DNA from: Siderastrea siderea
Taxonomy: Eukaryota > Cnidaria > Anthozoa > Scleractinia > Rhizangiidae
Reading direction: 5' to 3'
Assembly (NCBI GenBank): GCA_964030785.1
Contig: OZ034967.1
Coordinates: 72,295,613 to 72,359,612, forward strand
Length of the DNA: 64,000 nt
The notes below the pieces were generated by a model, which was not told the origin of the DNA, searched no databases, and was given only the letters and a program-made list of their open reading frames with translations. The position numbers and the translations under genes are program-made. This document shows positions 54,873 through 63,243 of this stretch, in pieces; within the stretch, counting starts at the first letter, position 1, and every line of letters starts with the position of its first letter.

Positions 54873-57800
54873 TCACTGGTAGCCATAGGGGTAGGTCTTG
54901 AAGGTGTTGTGATCAATGACTCGTTTGTCATAGACCAACTTGTACCATTTATGTTGGGGTTCAGTGAGCAAGGTGTAGTTTGTTGGGTTGCGAACAATTT
55001 GATGGGAGTTAATGACCTGGATTTCCCTTGGTTTGGGAAGGGGTTTCTGGATTTCGTCCTTGACATTTTGAAGCATGACATCATAATTCAGCTGGGTGTG
55101 TCCTTCGCTGTTGAGTCGGAAGCCTCTGACCTTGCATTCCACTTTTCCTTTATTCGTAGTATACCCATAGTTCTTGGGTCCTCCACTGACAAATTCTTGA
55201 ATGTATTCTTTATCATCTAATTCGGAGTCGAAGTCCCCAAGATAGGAACCCAAGACAGGTTGGAATTGAGTGGGTGTTTCCTCCAGGTAGATGACGGAGT
55301 CGGTGTCAAAGTAGAGGACTCTTTCCCCTAAGCGTTCCAGGGCGTCATACAATTTAAGGCGGGCGTGGCAGGTAGTGAAGCAGGCCACAAAAATGTTGAG
55401 GTTGGGTGAGCCGCGGATGTCCTCTTTTTGTTTTTGGTAGTGGATCTCCACAGTTTGTTCATTGATAACTGCGACGTGACGTACGTCTAAGGCATCGCTA
55501 TCCAAAAACTGGTGGAAGGCATGAGGGTCATCGAAGGCTTGAATTTGGGTTTTGTTGAGGCGTTGTCCAAACTTGCCCCACATGGAGTTGAGCATGAGCT
55601 TAGCTAGGGTACGCAGGCCCGGGTTGTATTCGATCTTGTCGTATTCTAACTGGATGCCTTCATGCAGGAAGTACTCTTCGATGTAACGTTGCTTTTCTTC
55701 TTCTGTCGTGACATCCTTAGGCCACCCACTAGCTTCTTGTTTGATTTTTAACCAGGTGTTAACATAATCGGCGAAGAGGCCCTCACAGGTTTCTTCAAAA
55801 TGCCAGGCTTCGTAGATGTATTGGACTTGGTACCCGAGCTCCACGGCTTTATACAGTTCTGGGGTGCACCAGGTACTAGTGAGGGCTCGTTGTTCGTCGG
55901 TGTGAGGGCAATGATAAGATCTGTCCAAAAGAGGTTTGTCCATTTCTTCTTCCACACAACGGGCACAGAGTGGAAAGAGCAGTTTGTTGTCATGACGGTA
56001 AGGCAGCACGGGATGGTACAATTCACGGGGAGGCAGGATTTTGCATTGAATGAGACCAAAGTACTGGTGTATGTCAGTGTGACCCGGTTGAGAATAGATG
56101 GTGGGATGCCCTTTGGGGTACACAGACTTCTTGTTGACCCACGGGTACAAGGAGGTGACATCAATGTAGTGAATTTTTTGGTCAGGGGTAATATGATGGT
56201 AGAGTTTAATGGCATTGGTACGACCTCCACAGAAAGCATCCCGAGGTTCAAGAGGTTGGATAAAGTTGAGTTCCCGGACGAAGGAGTCGATCTCTGGGTG
56301 GGTGTCTCGGAGGTGGTCCCATTGACATCCCCACATTTGAATGACGTTGTACCCTTGGTCGGTAAGCTTTTGGACTTTGTTTTGGGTGACGTCATAGAGG
56401 TCCTGCATGGTTCGATCATAGTTGCGGGGATGTTTTTCGTAGCGATGGGGATAACAGGTAGGGCATCCGTGGGTGAAACAGCCTTGAAATTCGTAGACGG
56501 TGTGGGTGTCGGGGCAATAACCATCCACATGGATGTTGGTCCCGGGGATCTTATACTCGCCTTGATTTCGGACATGTTGGATGTACTGAGGCTTTGGATT
56601 GGCACTGGCCAGTAGATCGTTGGGGTTGAGATCTTGGAGGGCCCGTTGACGTAGTTGGTGATCGCACCAGGTTAACCATTGAAGGGCTGGGATGGACTGG
56701 TTGATGTTATTTCTCCATCCTTTATGACCGGCGGGTTCGCTGGCAATACTGTTGGGGATCATCCGGTTCATACGTAAATCTCGATTACAAGCGGAGGCAA
56801 TGGTGACGTGATCGAAGGGATTGAAGCCTGTTAAGTCTTCAAACATGCGTTTGAAAGTCAGACATCCTTGTTTGAGGAGTCGTACATCGGAACGGCAATA
56901 GGCCAATAACTCTTGTTGAAAATGAAACACCACACCCTGGTCGCGTTGTTGTTGATGCCAGGTTTCAAAGGCTTGTCTTCCTTCGAGTGTCATGCTCTCA
57001 GGCATGTAGTAATCGCGTGAGGGGAGGATGTCCACGTAGTTTTGATGCTTAGGTATGTTGAACTTGTGGGGGAAATAGCCTTTGCAGAGTTCTGTCAAAC
57101 CAAAGGTTTTGGGAAACGCGGAGAGGGGCATCTGGAAGAAACTCATGGAATCGATGAAGCGGATGCGGTCATGTTTGATTTGTAAGAGTTTACATCCGTT
57201 GCGGAGTTGTTGGACGATGCGGTTTTCACTATAGTATTCTTGGATGATAAAGTACCCATCGTACCCTTGAAAATTATGAGCGATGACGTTGACTTGACGG
57301 GTATCGTGGAGGGTCAAGGTATCCAGCCATTCCAGAAAGTCACGGATACAGGTGGGACCTGGGAAAGGCTTGGGTTCATCGTTGTCTTCGGTTTCGGCCA
57401 CGACGAGATTGGCAATGTGTTTTCCGTGGGGTTGCATGGCTTCGATATCAAAGAAGACGTGTAAGGGTGGCAGGTCTTGCTCGTCCTCGTCCTCGGAGGA
57501 GGAGGCATGGGGTTCCGCGGCGGCGGCGGCGCCGGCATCTCGTTTGGCGCCAGGACCTTTTTGACGGGTCCTCTTTCTCTTCTTTTGGTCTTGAGGTTTG
57601 GGGGCTCTTTGTATGAAACAACGGTGGTCGTCAGCGTGCACGTACTGATGACAAGAAGGGCAATCCACGTGCCAACAAAGGTGACGTTGAATGCGGGACA
57701 AGCCCACATTTTGTTGATAACAGTCACGGCATCGGTGTCGTTGAGAGCACACGGAGGTCTGGAGGCCCGTGACGGGTTTGCCCGCATGGGTCTTGCTGGA

Positions 57801-59051
57801 ATGGGCTTCGAAACACGCGGGTCCAAAAAAGTCCCGATGACACGAGTCGCAACGTTGAGTGGCTTTCAGGTGTCGGGGGTAAGCATATTGAAAGTCTGGA
57901 CAATCTTTCTGCCGACAGGCTCCACACACCTTGGTCTTGGTGCATCGATGCTTTTCCTCATGGTCATAGGGTTTCCAACAATCCGCACACACATAACTGG
58001 ATCCAAAAAATCCCGGCAATTTGGTGATGACATCATAATGGTCTTGGTTGTGCAACAGGATCAGTTGTTTGTCAGAAAGGGGTCCAAACGTCGTGATGTG
58101 AAACGATCGCTGCGCATCGACCAACAGGATCTGGTAACCGGTGAGGGAGGGGGCTTGACTGAATTGGGTCAAGGCATCATAGCTGCAAGGACCCAAGGGT
58201 ACCTGGGCTTCATTCTGGAGGTCCAGAGCTAGGGTTCTCTGCAGGGACTTTCCTTTGCGGATGCTGTCGTATTTCGGGTGCTGGTCCACGCGAGCTTTGG
58301 CGACCACGAGGGCTCTGGCACAGCAGAGTTCGTCATCGTTGGTGATGGTTATTACCGACCGTTTGTTGGTTGTCAACATGGTCATGGTAGGATGGCCTGG
58401 TTTCCCACGACGGGGTTTGCCGGTGCCTTGAGGAGCATGATGAACTTGAGTGATGGAGACTTGAAAGGAGTCATCCATTTCAAATTGTTCGTTGCTGTTG
58501 AGGGCTTGGGCTAAACGTTGGAACAGAGCTTCCACCCGTTCTGTGTCTCGACGCCATTCACCGGCACGTAATCCCCACCCCTGAAAATTATTGTGCAAGC
58601 GATCGGATGCTATGGTAAAGTAGAGGCGATCTTGATCGTGGAGGTCGGGGGTGGTGGTTAACACTTGATCAACGGCTCGACGTAATCCATCTTGCAGAGC
58701 TTGGGTTATATTTTGGCCTGGAAGCAAGTTCCCCCTTTGTCGTAACTGGGTCTTGAAATGACGTTCTTGTACCCCCATGCGATCACTCTTCCGATTCACA
58801 AAAGGTTCGAGTTCAAAGTCGAAGGTAACGTGTTCAGAGGGATCCAATCCACCCCCACTTTGTTCCCATTGGTTCAAGGCCTCTTCACAAATGTCGTCGT
58901 CACTGTCCGCCATGTTTTCGGTGCAAATCAAAGGCCCCATACAGGAATTGGTGTCATCGTCCGAATCAGAGATGTCCAAACCGAGCATGGCTAAAACCTC
59001 ATGGTGGGCGAGACCACTTGGCCCCGCCACATCGTCTTCTTGAGAGGACAT
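54873..59051 (-). CDS. family B DNA polymerase (adintovirus/Maverick type)
   Basis: 1392 residues from ATG 59051. An acidic N-terminus leads to a conserved block (KRSVITITNDDELCCARALV, about residue 235) and a Cys/His-rich region with several zinc-binding pairs (about 355-490). The proofreading exonuclease follows: FDIEAM (Exo I, about 532), NFQGYDGYF (Exo II, about 594), YCRSDVRLL (Exo III, about 719). The polymerase motifs are YIDVTSLYPWV (A, about 965), KLMLNSMWGKFGQ (B, about 1155) and LYFDTDSVIYL (C, about 1250), with the catalytic Asp pair intact. It would replicate the viral genome in the nucleus, probably by protein priming as in related elements. Length and motifs fit adintovirus/Maverick polymerases. 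No stop or frameshift is seen. Long antisense and alternate-frame ORFs here are shadows. Confidence 0.95.
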   Translation of the reverse strand: MSSQEDDVAGPSGLAHHEVLAMLGLDISDSDDDTNSCMGPLICTENMADSDDDICEEALNQWEQSGGGLDPSEHVTFDFELEPFVNRKSDRMGVQERHFKTQLRQRGNLLPGQNITQALQDGLRRAVDQVLTTTPDLHDQDRLYFTIASDRLHNNFQGWGLRAGEWRRDTERVEALFQRLAQALNSNEQFEMDDSFQVSITQVHHAPQGTGKPRRGKPGHPTMTMLTTNKRSVITITNDDELCCARALVVAKARVDQHPKYDSIRKGKSLQRTLALDLQNEAQVPLGPCSYDALTQFSQAPSLTGYQILLVDAQRSFHITTFGPLSDKQLILLHNQDHYDVITKLPGFFGSSYVCADCWKPYDHEEKHRCTKTKVCGACRQKDCPDFQYAYPRHLKATQRCDSCHRDFFGPACFEAHSSKTHAGKPVTGLQTSVCSQRHRCRDCYQQNVGLSRIQRHLCWHVDCPSCHQYVHADDHRCFIQRAPKPQDQKKRKRTRQKGPGAKRDAGAAAAAEPHASSSEDEDEQDLPPLHVFFDIEAMQPHGKHIANLVVAETEDNDEPKPFPGPTCIRDFLEWLDTLTLHDTRQVNVIAHNFQGYDGYFIIQEYYSENRIVQQLRNGCKLLQIKHDRIRFIDSMSFFQMPLSAFPKTFGLTELCKGYFPHKFNIPKHQNYVDILPSRDYYMPESMTLEGRQAFETWHQQQRDQGVVFHFQQELLAYCRSDVRLLKQGCLTFKRMFEDLTGFNPFDHVTIASACNRDLRMNRMIPNSIASEPAGHKGWRNNINQSIPALQWLTWCDHQLRQRALQDLNPNDLLASANPKPQYIQHVRNQGEYKIPGTNIHVDGYCPDTHTVYEFQGCFTHGCPTCYPHRYEKHPRNYDRTMQDLYDVTQNKVQKLTDQGYNVIQMWGCQWDHLRDTHPEIDSFVRELNFIQPLEPRDAFCGGRTNAIKLYHHITPDQKIHYIDVTSLYPWVNKKSVYPKGHPTIYSQPGHTDIHQYFGLIQCKILPPRELYHPVLPYRHDNKLLFPLCARCVEEEMDKPLLDRSYHCPHTDEQRALTSTWCTPELYKAVELGYQVQYIYEAWHFEETCEGLFADYVNTWLKIKQEASGWPKDVTTEEEKQRYIEEYFLHEGIQLEYDKIEYNPGLRTLAKLMLNSMWGKFGQRLNKTQIQAFDDPHAFHQFLDSDALDVRHVAVINEQTVEIHYQKQKEDIRGSPNLNIFVACFTTCHARLKLYDALERLGERVLYFDTDSVIYLEETPTQFQPVLGSYLGDFDSELDDKEYIQEFVSGGPKNYGYTTNKGKVECKVRGFRLNSEGHTQLNYDVMLQNVKDEIQKPLPKPREIQVINSHQIVRNPTNYTLLTEPQHKWYKLVYDKRVIDHNTFKTYPYGYQ

Positions 59052-59085
59052 GATCAGATGAAGTCACTGGAGATCAGGGCTCTGT

Positions 59086-59092
59086 TTTTATA
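59086..59092 (-). promoter_or_regulatory. TATA box of the polymerase gene
   Basis: TATAAAA on the minus strand, about 35 bases before the polymerase ATG, implying a very short 5' leader. Confidence 0.65.
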
Positions 59093-59250
59093 GAGAACCA
59101 AAATGTCACGTGGGAGGGGAAGGAGCCAATCACTAAACAGGGTGCCCCCTGAGAGGGGGTGCCCTAGGGAGGGGTGGGACGAGGTGGGGGGACCCCCCTC
59201 CCCCCTCTCTAGTTAGGGTCCATGGTGCATCACGGGAACGAATGAGAGAC
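59093..59250. promoter_or_regulatory. divergent promoter region
   Basis: Lies between two outward-facing TATA boxes. It contains CACGTG (near 59107), a CCAAT box (near 59129), and G/C-rich inverted stretches (GGGTGCCCC / GGGGTGCCC and GGGGGGACCCCCC). Probably controls the early genes on both sides. Confidence 0.6.
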
Positions 59251-59257
59251 TATAAAA
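59251..59257 (+). promoter_or_regulatory. TATA box of the rightward genes
   Basis: TATAAAA, 38 bases before the ATG at 59289. The spacing mirrors the polymerase promoter. Confidence 0.65.
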
Positions 59258-59288
59258 CAGATCGACCCTCGAGGTGAGTCATCTCAAA

Positions 59289-59699
59289 ATGGACGCTGGC
59301 CATGAGAAGCTATTGGAAGCCTTTGAACACTTTGAAGTCGATTTGGAAGTCGAAGAGATCTTGGAGAGAGTGAAGAGGGAGTTGGAAGAGGAGGAGGAAA
59401 GCTTTGCGGAGTTTGCAGAAAGGTTAAAGCAACTGGAACCGGAGAAAGTCGAGGCGCAGAAACGCCGAGCCGAAGAGGCCGTTCGTTTGGAGGCATATTG
59501 TTACCCTCACATGACCTGTGACTGGTACATCGAGGGGCTGGATTATTGCTGGACCAACTGGCACCACCAATTTAAGCGGCCAGTCACACCTCCCCGAGCA
59601 CCGCCACCCTCTCCCGATGTCCCGCGTAAGACAGTTCCACAGTCGCCGTCACAGACCCCCCGTCAGCTACCATCAAAGCGACGACGACGACGACGATGA
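59289..59699 (+). CDS. acidic coiled-coil protein with arginine tail, early-type gene
   Basis: 136 residues from ATG 59289, the first ATG after the TATA box. The first half is a highly charged helix rich in Glu (LEVEEILERVKRELEEEEES). A middle part with Cys, Trp and Tyr (YCYPHMTCDWYIEGLDYCW) could bind a metal. A Pro/Ser-rich stretch and a C-terminal run of six arginines follow, a likely nuclear localisation signal. It is not recognised as a known family. Position and promoter suggest an early regulatory protein. Its last 83 bases overlap the next gene in another frame. Confidence 0.75.
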   Translation: MDAGHEKLLEAFEHFEVDLEVEEILERVKRELEEEEESFAEFAERLKQLEPEKVEAQKRRAEEAVRLEAYCYPHMTCDWYIEGLDYCWTNWHHQFKRPVTPPRAPPPSPDVPRKTVPQSPSQTPRQLPSKRRRRRR

Positions 59700-60708
59700 C
59701 TCCACCAACGACTATGACCCCCACGGCGATGACTCCACCAACGACACCGACTATGACCCCCACGACAACGAGGACGACGACTCCGACTATGACCCCCACG
59801 ACGACGACGACGACGACGACGAGTACGAACGGGCAGTCCTCAGGGCTAAACGAGCACGCAACATGGCCAAATGTGCACGGTACCGGGCCGAACACCGAGA
59901 GAAACTGGTCGCCTCCAAAAAAAAGTACCGAGAAAACAATCGAGAGTTCATCGCGGTGTCCGGCCAGTGTTACCGGGACAAACGTCGTAAACAGCTGTTG
60001 ACGGCCCGCCTGCGCTACAAGGCAAGGTATCCAGAGCGCGTGGCTGAGACTGCTAAGCGTTACCGGGAAAGGAATCGAACCAAGCTGTTGGAGAAGCAAA
60101 GGCGCTACCGGGAAAGGAATCGAGCCCGGCTGGCGGAAGCCCAAAAACGCTACCGGGAAAAAAATCTGGAACACCGCCTAGCGTATGAACAGCAATATCG
60201 GGAGACCCATCGAGAGGTGTTGATGGAGAAAGAGAGGTGTCGTCGAGCCCGCCTGGCGGAGAAAAAGAGCACTCGAGCCCACCTGCTGGAGAAAAAGAGA
60301 ACTCGAGAGAAAATGGAGGCTTTAGGACCTTTGACACTGACCATCCCCCTGACGGATTATTTGAAATCCATTCCTGTGACGCAGGAATCTGTGGATACAA
60401 ACGGACCGCCCACGGACTCTCATACTGTGTTTGATTTGGATTCGGGGGGCGATACAAACGGACCGCCCACGGACTCTCATACTCTGTTTGATTTGGATTC
60501 GGGGGGTGTGCAAGTTGCGGACTCCCCTGATTGGGAGAACGTTTCGTATTTGCAGGAGTTATTGAAAGACATGTCACCCGAGGATTGGCAGCAGGTCATG
60601 AACAATGTCGAGACTTTTGATCTGGAGGCATTGGTGCCCCCTGAAGACCTCGTTCATGACATGTCATCCGACGAGGGGGTGGATTTATTGTTTGATTTCA
60701 TGTCTTAA
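59617..60708 (+). CDS. repeat-rich protein with acidic C-terminus, possible transcription regulator
   Basis: 363 residues from ATG 59617. In order: a short basic start; an Asp-rich region with three YDPH repeats (about 27-75); eight consecutive 15-residue repeats of the form xYRExxRxxLxExxx (about 88-207), strongly basic and helical; and a C-terminal region with a 19-residue duplication (DTNGPPTDSHT...FDLDSGG) and acidic-hydrophobic clusters (WENVSYLQELLKDM, DLLFDFMS) like transactivation domains. A basic helical array plus an acidic activation-like tail suggests a DNA-binding regulator, but no family is recognised. The start was chosen as the first ATG; the frame is open upstream without one. 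Confidence 0.75.
   Translation: MSRVRQFHSRRHRPPVSYHQSDDDDDDDSTNDYDPHGDDSTNDTDYDPHDNEDDDSDYDPHDDDDDDDEYERAVLRAKRARNMAKCARYRAEHREKLVASKKKYRENNREFIAVSGQCYRDKRRKQLLTARLRYKARYPERVAETAKRYRERNRTKLLEKQRRYRERNRARLAEAQKRYREKNLEHRLAYEQQYRETHREVLMEKERCRRARLAEKKSTRAHLLEKKRTREKMEALGPLTLTIPLTDYLKSIPVTQESVDTNGPPTDSHTVFDLDSGGDTNGPPTDSHTLFDLDSGGVQVADSPDWENVSYLQELLKDMSPEDWQQVMNNVETFDLEALVPPEDLVHDMSSDEGVDLLFDFMS
60394..60507 (+). repeat. 57-bp in-frame tandem duplication
   Basis: Two copies (60394-60450, 60451-60507) differing at two bases, encoding 19 residues each within the acidic tail of the gene above. Confidence 0.95.
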
Positions 60709-60944
60709 CCCCCCTCGTCTCTGGCAGAACATCCGTGTCAGTATTTGTGAGAGAACAAATGAACTTGACAACTCATCAATCAAAATGACACAAGTGACAT
60801 TGTTTTTTATTTTATCTGGATTGTCTACACCACAATGGGTTTTGTCTCGCCAATTCTGCTTGAGACTCAACACGAACTACAGAAGACTACCGAACTGCAG
60901 AATAACAATGTAACATTTTTTGACTCAACATGTTAATTAAATGT
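60709..60944. terminator. intergenic region between convergent genes
   Basis: AT-rich gap between the rightward gene and the end of the leftward series. AATAAA on the minus strand at 60806-60811 would serve the leftward transcripts; ATTAAA on the plus strand near 60935 could serve the rightward one. Confidence 0.5.
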
Positions 60945-61304
60945 TTACAATTTTAAACGTTTCTTGGCTTGCATGATTTTCTTGACCACCCGTTCCGTCT
61001 TGTTTTTCTTGCCGGGTAAGCGATCAATGGCTTGGATCATCTTGGTATCGGCTTTCCATTTATCTTGCAAATTCTTAGCACGACTGTAATCAATGTCGTG
61101 TTGCTTAGCAATCTGGTCCAAGCGATTGATGCCGGGATCCCCCCGTTTCAGACGTTTAGCCAAATGGGTGCCAGGTCCCATGTACTGATACCCGGGCCAA
61201 TGAAATTCCTTCCCCGTTTTCGCAATCCATTTTTGGACATCCAAGGCCCCTCCTCGTTGGCGGCGTTTAATACCCCTTCTCCTCCTCCTCCTCTGGGTGG
61301 GCAT
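60945..61304 (-). CDS. phospholipase A2-domain protein (parvovirus VP1-like)
   Basis: 119 residues from ATG 61304, two bases after the preceding stop. A basic start (RRRRRRGIKRRQRGGAL) leads to a compact phospholipase A2 domain: YMGPGTHLAKRL supplies the calcium-binding loop (YxGPG, about residue 41) and LDQIAKQHDIDYSRAK the catalytic His-Asp pair (about 68). A lysine-rich tail follows. In parvoviruses this domain in VP1 breaches the endosomal membrane during entry, and similar domains are reported in adintoviruses. Here it is a free-standing small gene at the end of the leftward series. Both catalytic motifs appear intact. Confidence 0.88.
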   Translation of the reverse strand: MPTQRRRRRRGIKRRQRGGALDVQKWIAKTGKEFHWPGYQYMGPGTHLAKRLKRGDPGINRLDQIAKQHDIDYSRAKNLQDKWKADTKMIQAIDRLPGKKNKTERVVKKIMQAKKRLKL

Positions 61305-61306
61305 GT

Positions 61307-61969
61307 TTATTCACTGTCGTATTGCAAACGTCTCCGTCGGGGTTGTTTGGTTTTGGTCCAATCTTCCCAACCGGGTAAGGGTTTCAATCGTTGCACTTCC
61401 CGGGAGACGCCTTTGCCTTTGCCTTTGCCTTTGCCTTTGCCTTTACCACTTTCGGCTAACTTTTTTTCCAAAGCCTTGCGCTGTTCTCGAATGACTTCTA
61501 AACGCGATCGGCTATCCCCTCGACTGGTAGAAGGTCTCTCTTCTCCTCGACTGGTAGAAGGTCTCGGTTCTCTCGCGCCTTCCCTGGTAGCAGGGGTAAT
61601 GGTGGGTTTGGGAGCCGACGGACCTCCTTTTATCATGCGCTTCAACCATTGTTCCACAGGTCCCGTCACCAAATCCCCGGCTTCTTCTTCTTCTTCACCC
61701 GGTGGACCACCCGGGGCACCCGGGGCACCAACCCCCACCCCGCCAGGAAATTGGCGAATGCGTTTGGTTAACTTGATTAATTCTTGACTCAACGGTTTGG
61801 TTTGAGCATTGACCAGGGCGGGAGGTAATTGGGGGTTGGCTAATAACACATGTTTTTGGGCGGCGAGCGTGGCGGCTTTGTTCAACAAGGCATTTTCGGT
61901 GAGTTCTCCTTTGTAATATTGAATGAGTTGTTCCAAGTCCTTTTGGGGAATCATGTAGACCTCGTCCAT
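61307..61969 (-). CDS. conserved Maverick/adintovirus-type structural protein, low-complexity C-terminus
   Basis: 220 residues from ATG 61969. The N-terminal 70 residues (VYMIPQKDLEQLIQYYKGEL, ENALLNKAATLAA) resemble a protein that recurs in cnidarian Maverick-like elements; this is from memory, not a search. Then comes a Gly/Pro/Glu linker, a duplicated PSTSRGEER/PSTSRGDSR, and a (Gly-Lys)n tract encoded by a six-copy hexanucleotide repeat at about 61410-61446. Function unknown; probably a virion component. It overlaps the previous gene by 19 bases. Confidence 0.72.
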   Translation of the reverse strand: MDEVYMIPQKDLEQLIQYYKGELTENALLNKAATLAAQKHVLLANPQLPPALVNAQTKPLSQELIKLTKRIRQFPGGVGVGAPGAPGGPPGEEEEEAGDLVTGPVEQWLKRMIKGGPSAPKPTITPATREGAREPRPSTSRGEERPSTSRGDSRSRLEVIREQRKALEKKLAESGKGKGKGKGKGKGVSREVQRLKPLPGWEDWTKTKQPRRRRLQYDSE

Positions 61970-62181
61970 GTTCGTTGACTACACTCGGAGCAAAGTTCCC
62001 CGTCTTCCTGGTCACGGCAACTCTTACAAAGACGGGCCCTCAAGATGTGTTGGTACTCTCGATACAACAGGTGATATTTATGCTTCCAATAATGACACTC
62101 GTCTTTCCACTGGTCGGTGGACCGATTGGCCTCTTGTAATAGAGTCATCCACGTAGGGAGGGTTAACGAACACATTGACAT
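61951..62181 (-). CDS. small protein with CxxC-CxxC pair
   Basis: 76 residues from ATG 62181 (a second ATG is two codons later). A helical Tyr/His-rich stretch (WKDECHYWKHKYHLLYREYQ) is followed by LCKSCRDQEDGELCSECSQ, four cysteines spaced like a small zinc ribbon. Overlaps both neighbours by 19 bases. No family recognised. Confidence 0.6.
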   Translation of the reverse strand: MSMCSLTLPTWMTLLQEANRSTDQWKDECHYWKHKYHLLYREYQHILRARLCKSCRDQEDGELCSECSQRTWTRST

Positions 62182-62480
62182 AACACCTCGTGAAGTCCTT
62201 GAAACAATCCGCTTCCTTTTTGTTGGACTAACCACTGACGACGTTTTTTGACGGAATGTCGACGACGTCCCAAATCACGGAGTACCTTTTTATAGGGTTG
62301 AAGTTTAGCCAGCATGGGTGGGGTCACAGGAATCTTGTTTTTTAAAAAGTTCAACACCAGTTCACTCACAGCATTGATTTGATCGGCATTGGCATGTTGT
62401 AACAACTCTTGACGTTTGGAACCATTGGCTTCTTGTAACATGGACCGTAAAAACGGGAATTGACGTCGAAGACGTTGCAT
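62163..62480 (-). CDS. basic structural-type protein of Maverick/adintovirus elements
   Basis: 105 residues from ATG 62480. A helical N-terminus (FPFLRSMLQEANGSKRQELL) is followed by NADQINAVSELVLNFLKNKI, VTPPMLAKLQPYKKVLRDLG and a basic end. Small proteins with this pattern are common in animal Maverick-like elements and are often taken as minor virion or core proteins; the match is from memory. Three bases separate it from the preceding stop. Confidence 0.7.
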   Translation of the reverse strand: MQRLRRQFPFLRSMLQEANGSKRQELLQHANADQINAVSELVLNFLKNKIPVTPPMLAKLQPYKKVLRDLGRRRHSVKKRRQWLVQQKGSGLFQGLHEVLCQCVR

Positions 62481-62483
62481 CCT

Positions 62484-62651
62484 TTATCGATGACGACGAC
62501 GATACCGTTGGTTGGCTTTTTGAATCGTGCGTTTTATACGTTTATCCGTTTCCAAGGCCGCGGCTTTCCCCAATCCTACCATAGCGGGCACCAATAGATT
62601 TAAAAAACCGCCTCGTTGACGACGACGGCGTCGTCTTCTCCTCCTCACCAT
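62484..62651 (-). CDS. 55-residue arginine-rich peptide (adenovirus pX/mu-like)
   Basis: ATG 62651 opens 55 codons to TAA at 62484-62486. Nine arginines in a row are followed by QRGGFLNLLVPAMVGLG and an Arg/Lys-rich end (KRIKRTIQKANQRYRRRHR). The composition and the GG site resemble the precursor of adenovirus core peptide mu, which condenses DNA. Its ATG overlaps the preceding stop (ATGGTGA), a compact arrangement that supports it being real. Confidence 0.7.
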   Translation of the reverse strand: MVRRRRRRRRRQRGGFLNLLVPAMVGLGKAAALETDKRIKRTIQKANQRYRRRHR

Positions 62652-62971
62652 GGTCGACCCGTCAATAGACGTTGAAGGGCTTTGTCTTGTTTGATGAGGT
62701 CTCGCGTCTCTTTATAACCTTGACGGGTATTGCGTTTGAAATCGGACCACCAACCCCCACCTCGTTGTCGTCGGACATGTTGTACATTATCAGTAATGCC
62801 TTTCAAGGCTTGACCACCTAATTTGCCTAAAGCCAGTCCAAACCCAGGGGCGGGACCTGATAGAAACATACTCATGCCATGGGCAATTTTATCCACCAAA
62901 CGGGGTTTGCGGCGCATTAAAGCCCCTCCTCGTTGTTTCCTTTTTCTGCGTTGACGTCGAAGACGTTTCAT
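62645..62971 (-). CDS. basic protein with two QRGG sites, amphipathic (pVI/pX-like)
   Basis: 108 residues from ATG 62971; an upstream GTG is not used as start because the ATG overlaps the preceding stop (ATGA). It has KQRGGALMRRKP near the start, a Gly/Ala-rich hydrophobic stretch (FLSGPAPGFGLALGKLGGQA) and RRQRGGGWWSDFKRNTRQGY. Double-glycine sites next to basic runs recall processing sites of adenovirus-type core and membrane-active proteins. A virion role is inferred. Confidence 0.7.
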   Translation of the reverse strand: MKRLRRQRRKRKQRGGALMRRKPRLVDKIAHGMSMFLSGPAPGFGLALGKLGGQALKGITDNVQHVRRQRGGGWWSDFKRNTRQGYKETRDLIKQDKALQRLLTGRPW

Positions 62972-63243
62972 TGGATACAACACTTGTTAGGTTTTTTGGC
63001 ATAGCCTTTGTCGATCAACCAACTGTTGTACCCTTTGGTACCCCCTCGTCTTTTATACGCTTGATATTGTTGTTTGTACCCCGAGACCATCTTTCTCCCT
63101 TGGGCAGCACTCATTTGTGGTTTTTTCAAGGCTTTGACCAAATCACTTGTGACTTCATACCCCTTTTTCACGTCGACGAACCAAGGTATGCCTTCTCCTT
63201 GCTGGGTTCTTCTTTTTGTCCGTCTTCTTCTTCGGGGGGCCAT
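62968..63243 (-). CDS. small basic virion-type protein
   Basis: 91 residues from ATG 63243. Basic start (APRRRRRTKRRTQQGEGIPW), then helical, with a Cys pair at the end (KCCIQ). It overlaps the preceding gene by 76 bases and the next by four. No family recognised. Confidence 0.65.
   Translation of the reverse strand: MAPRRRRRTKRRTQQGEGIPWFVDVKKGYEVTSDLVKALKKPQMSAAQGRKMVSGYKQQYQAYKRRGGTKGYNSWLIDKGYAKKPNKCCIQ

Noticed and set aside
54668..58994. Several 100-285 codon ORFs on both strands within the polymerase gene
   Set aside because: Shadows of the 1392-codon polymerase frame; their translations show biased composition and no motifs.
59272..59279. Consensus splice donor AGGTGAGT just before the first early gene
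   Set aside because: With the TATA box at 59251 transcription should start near or after this site, and no good acceptor is seen downstream; probably chance.
59584..60174. 196-codon minus-strand ORF rich in valine
   Set aside because: It is antisense to the Asp-rich and Arg-rich repeats of the gene at 59617-60708, which explains the Val strings.
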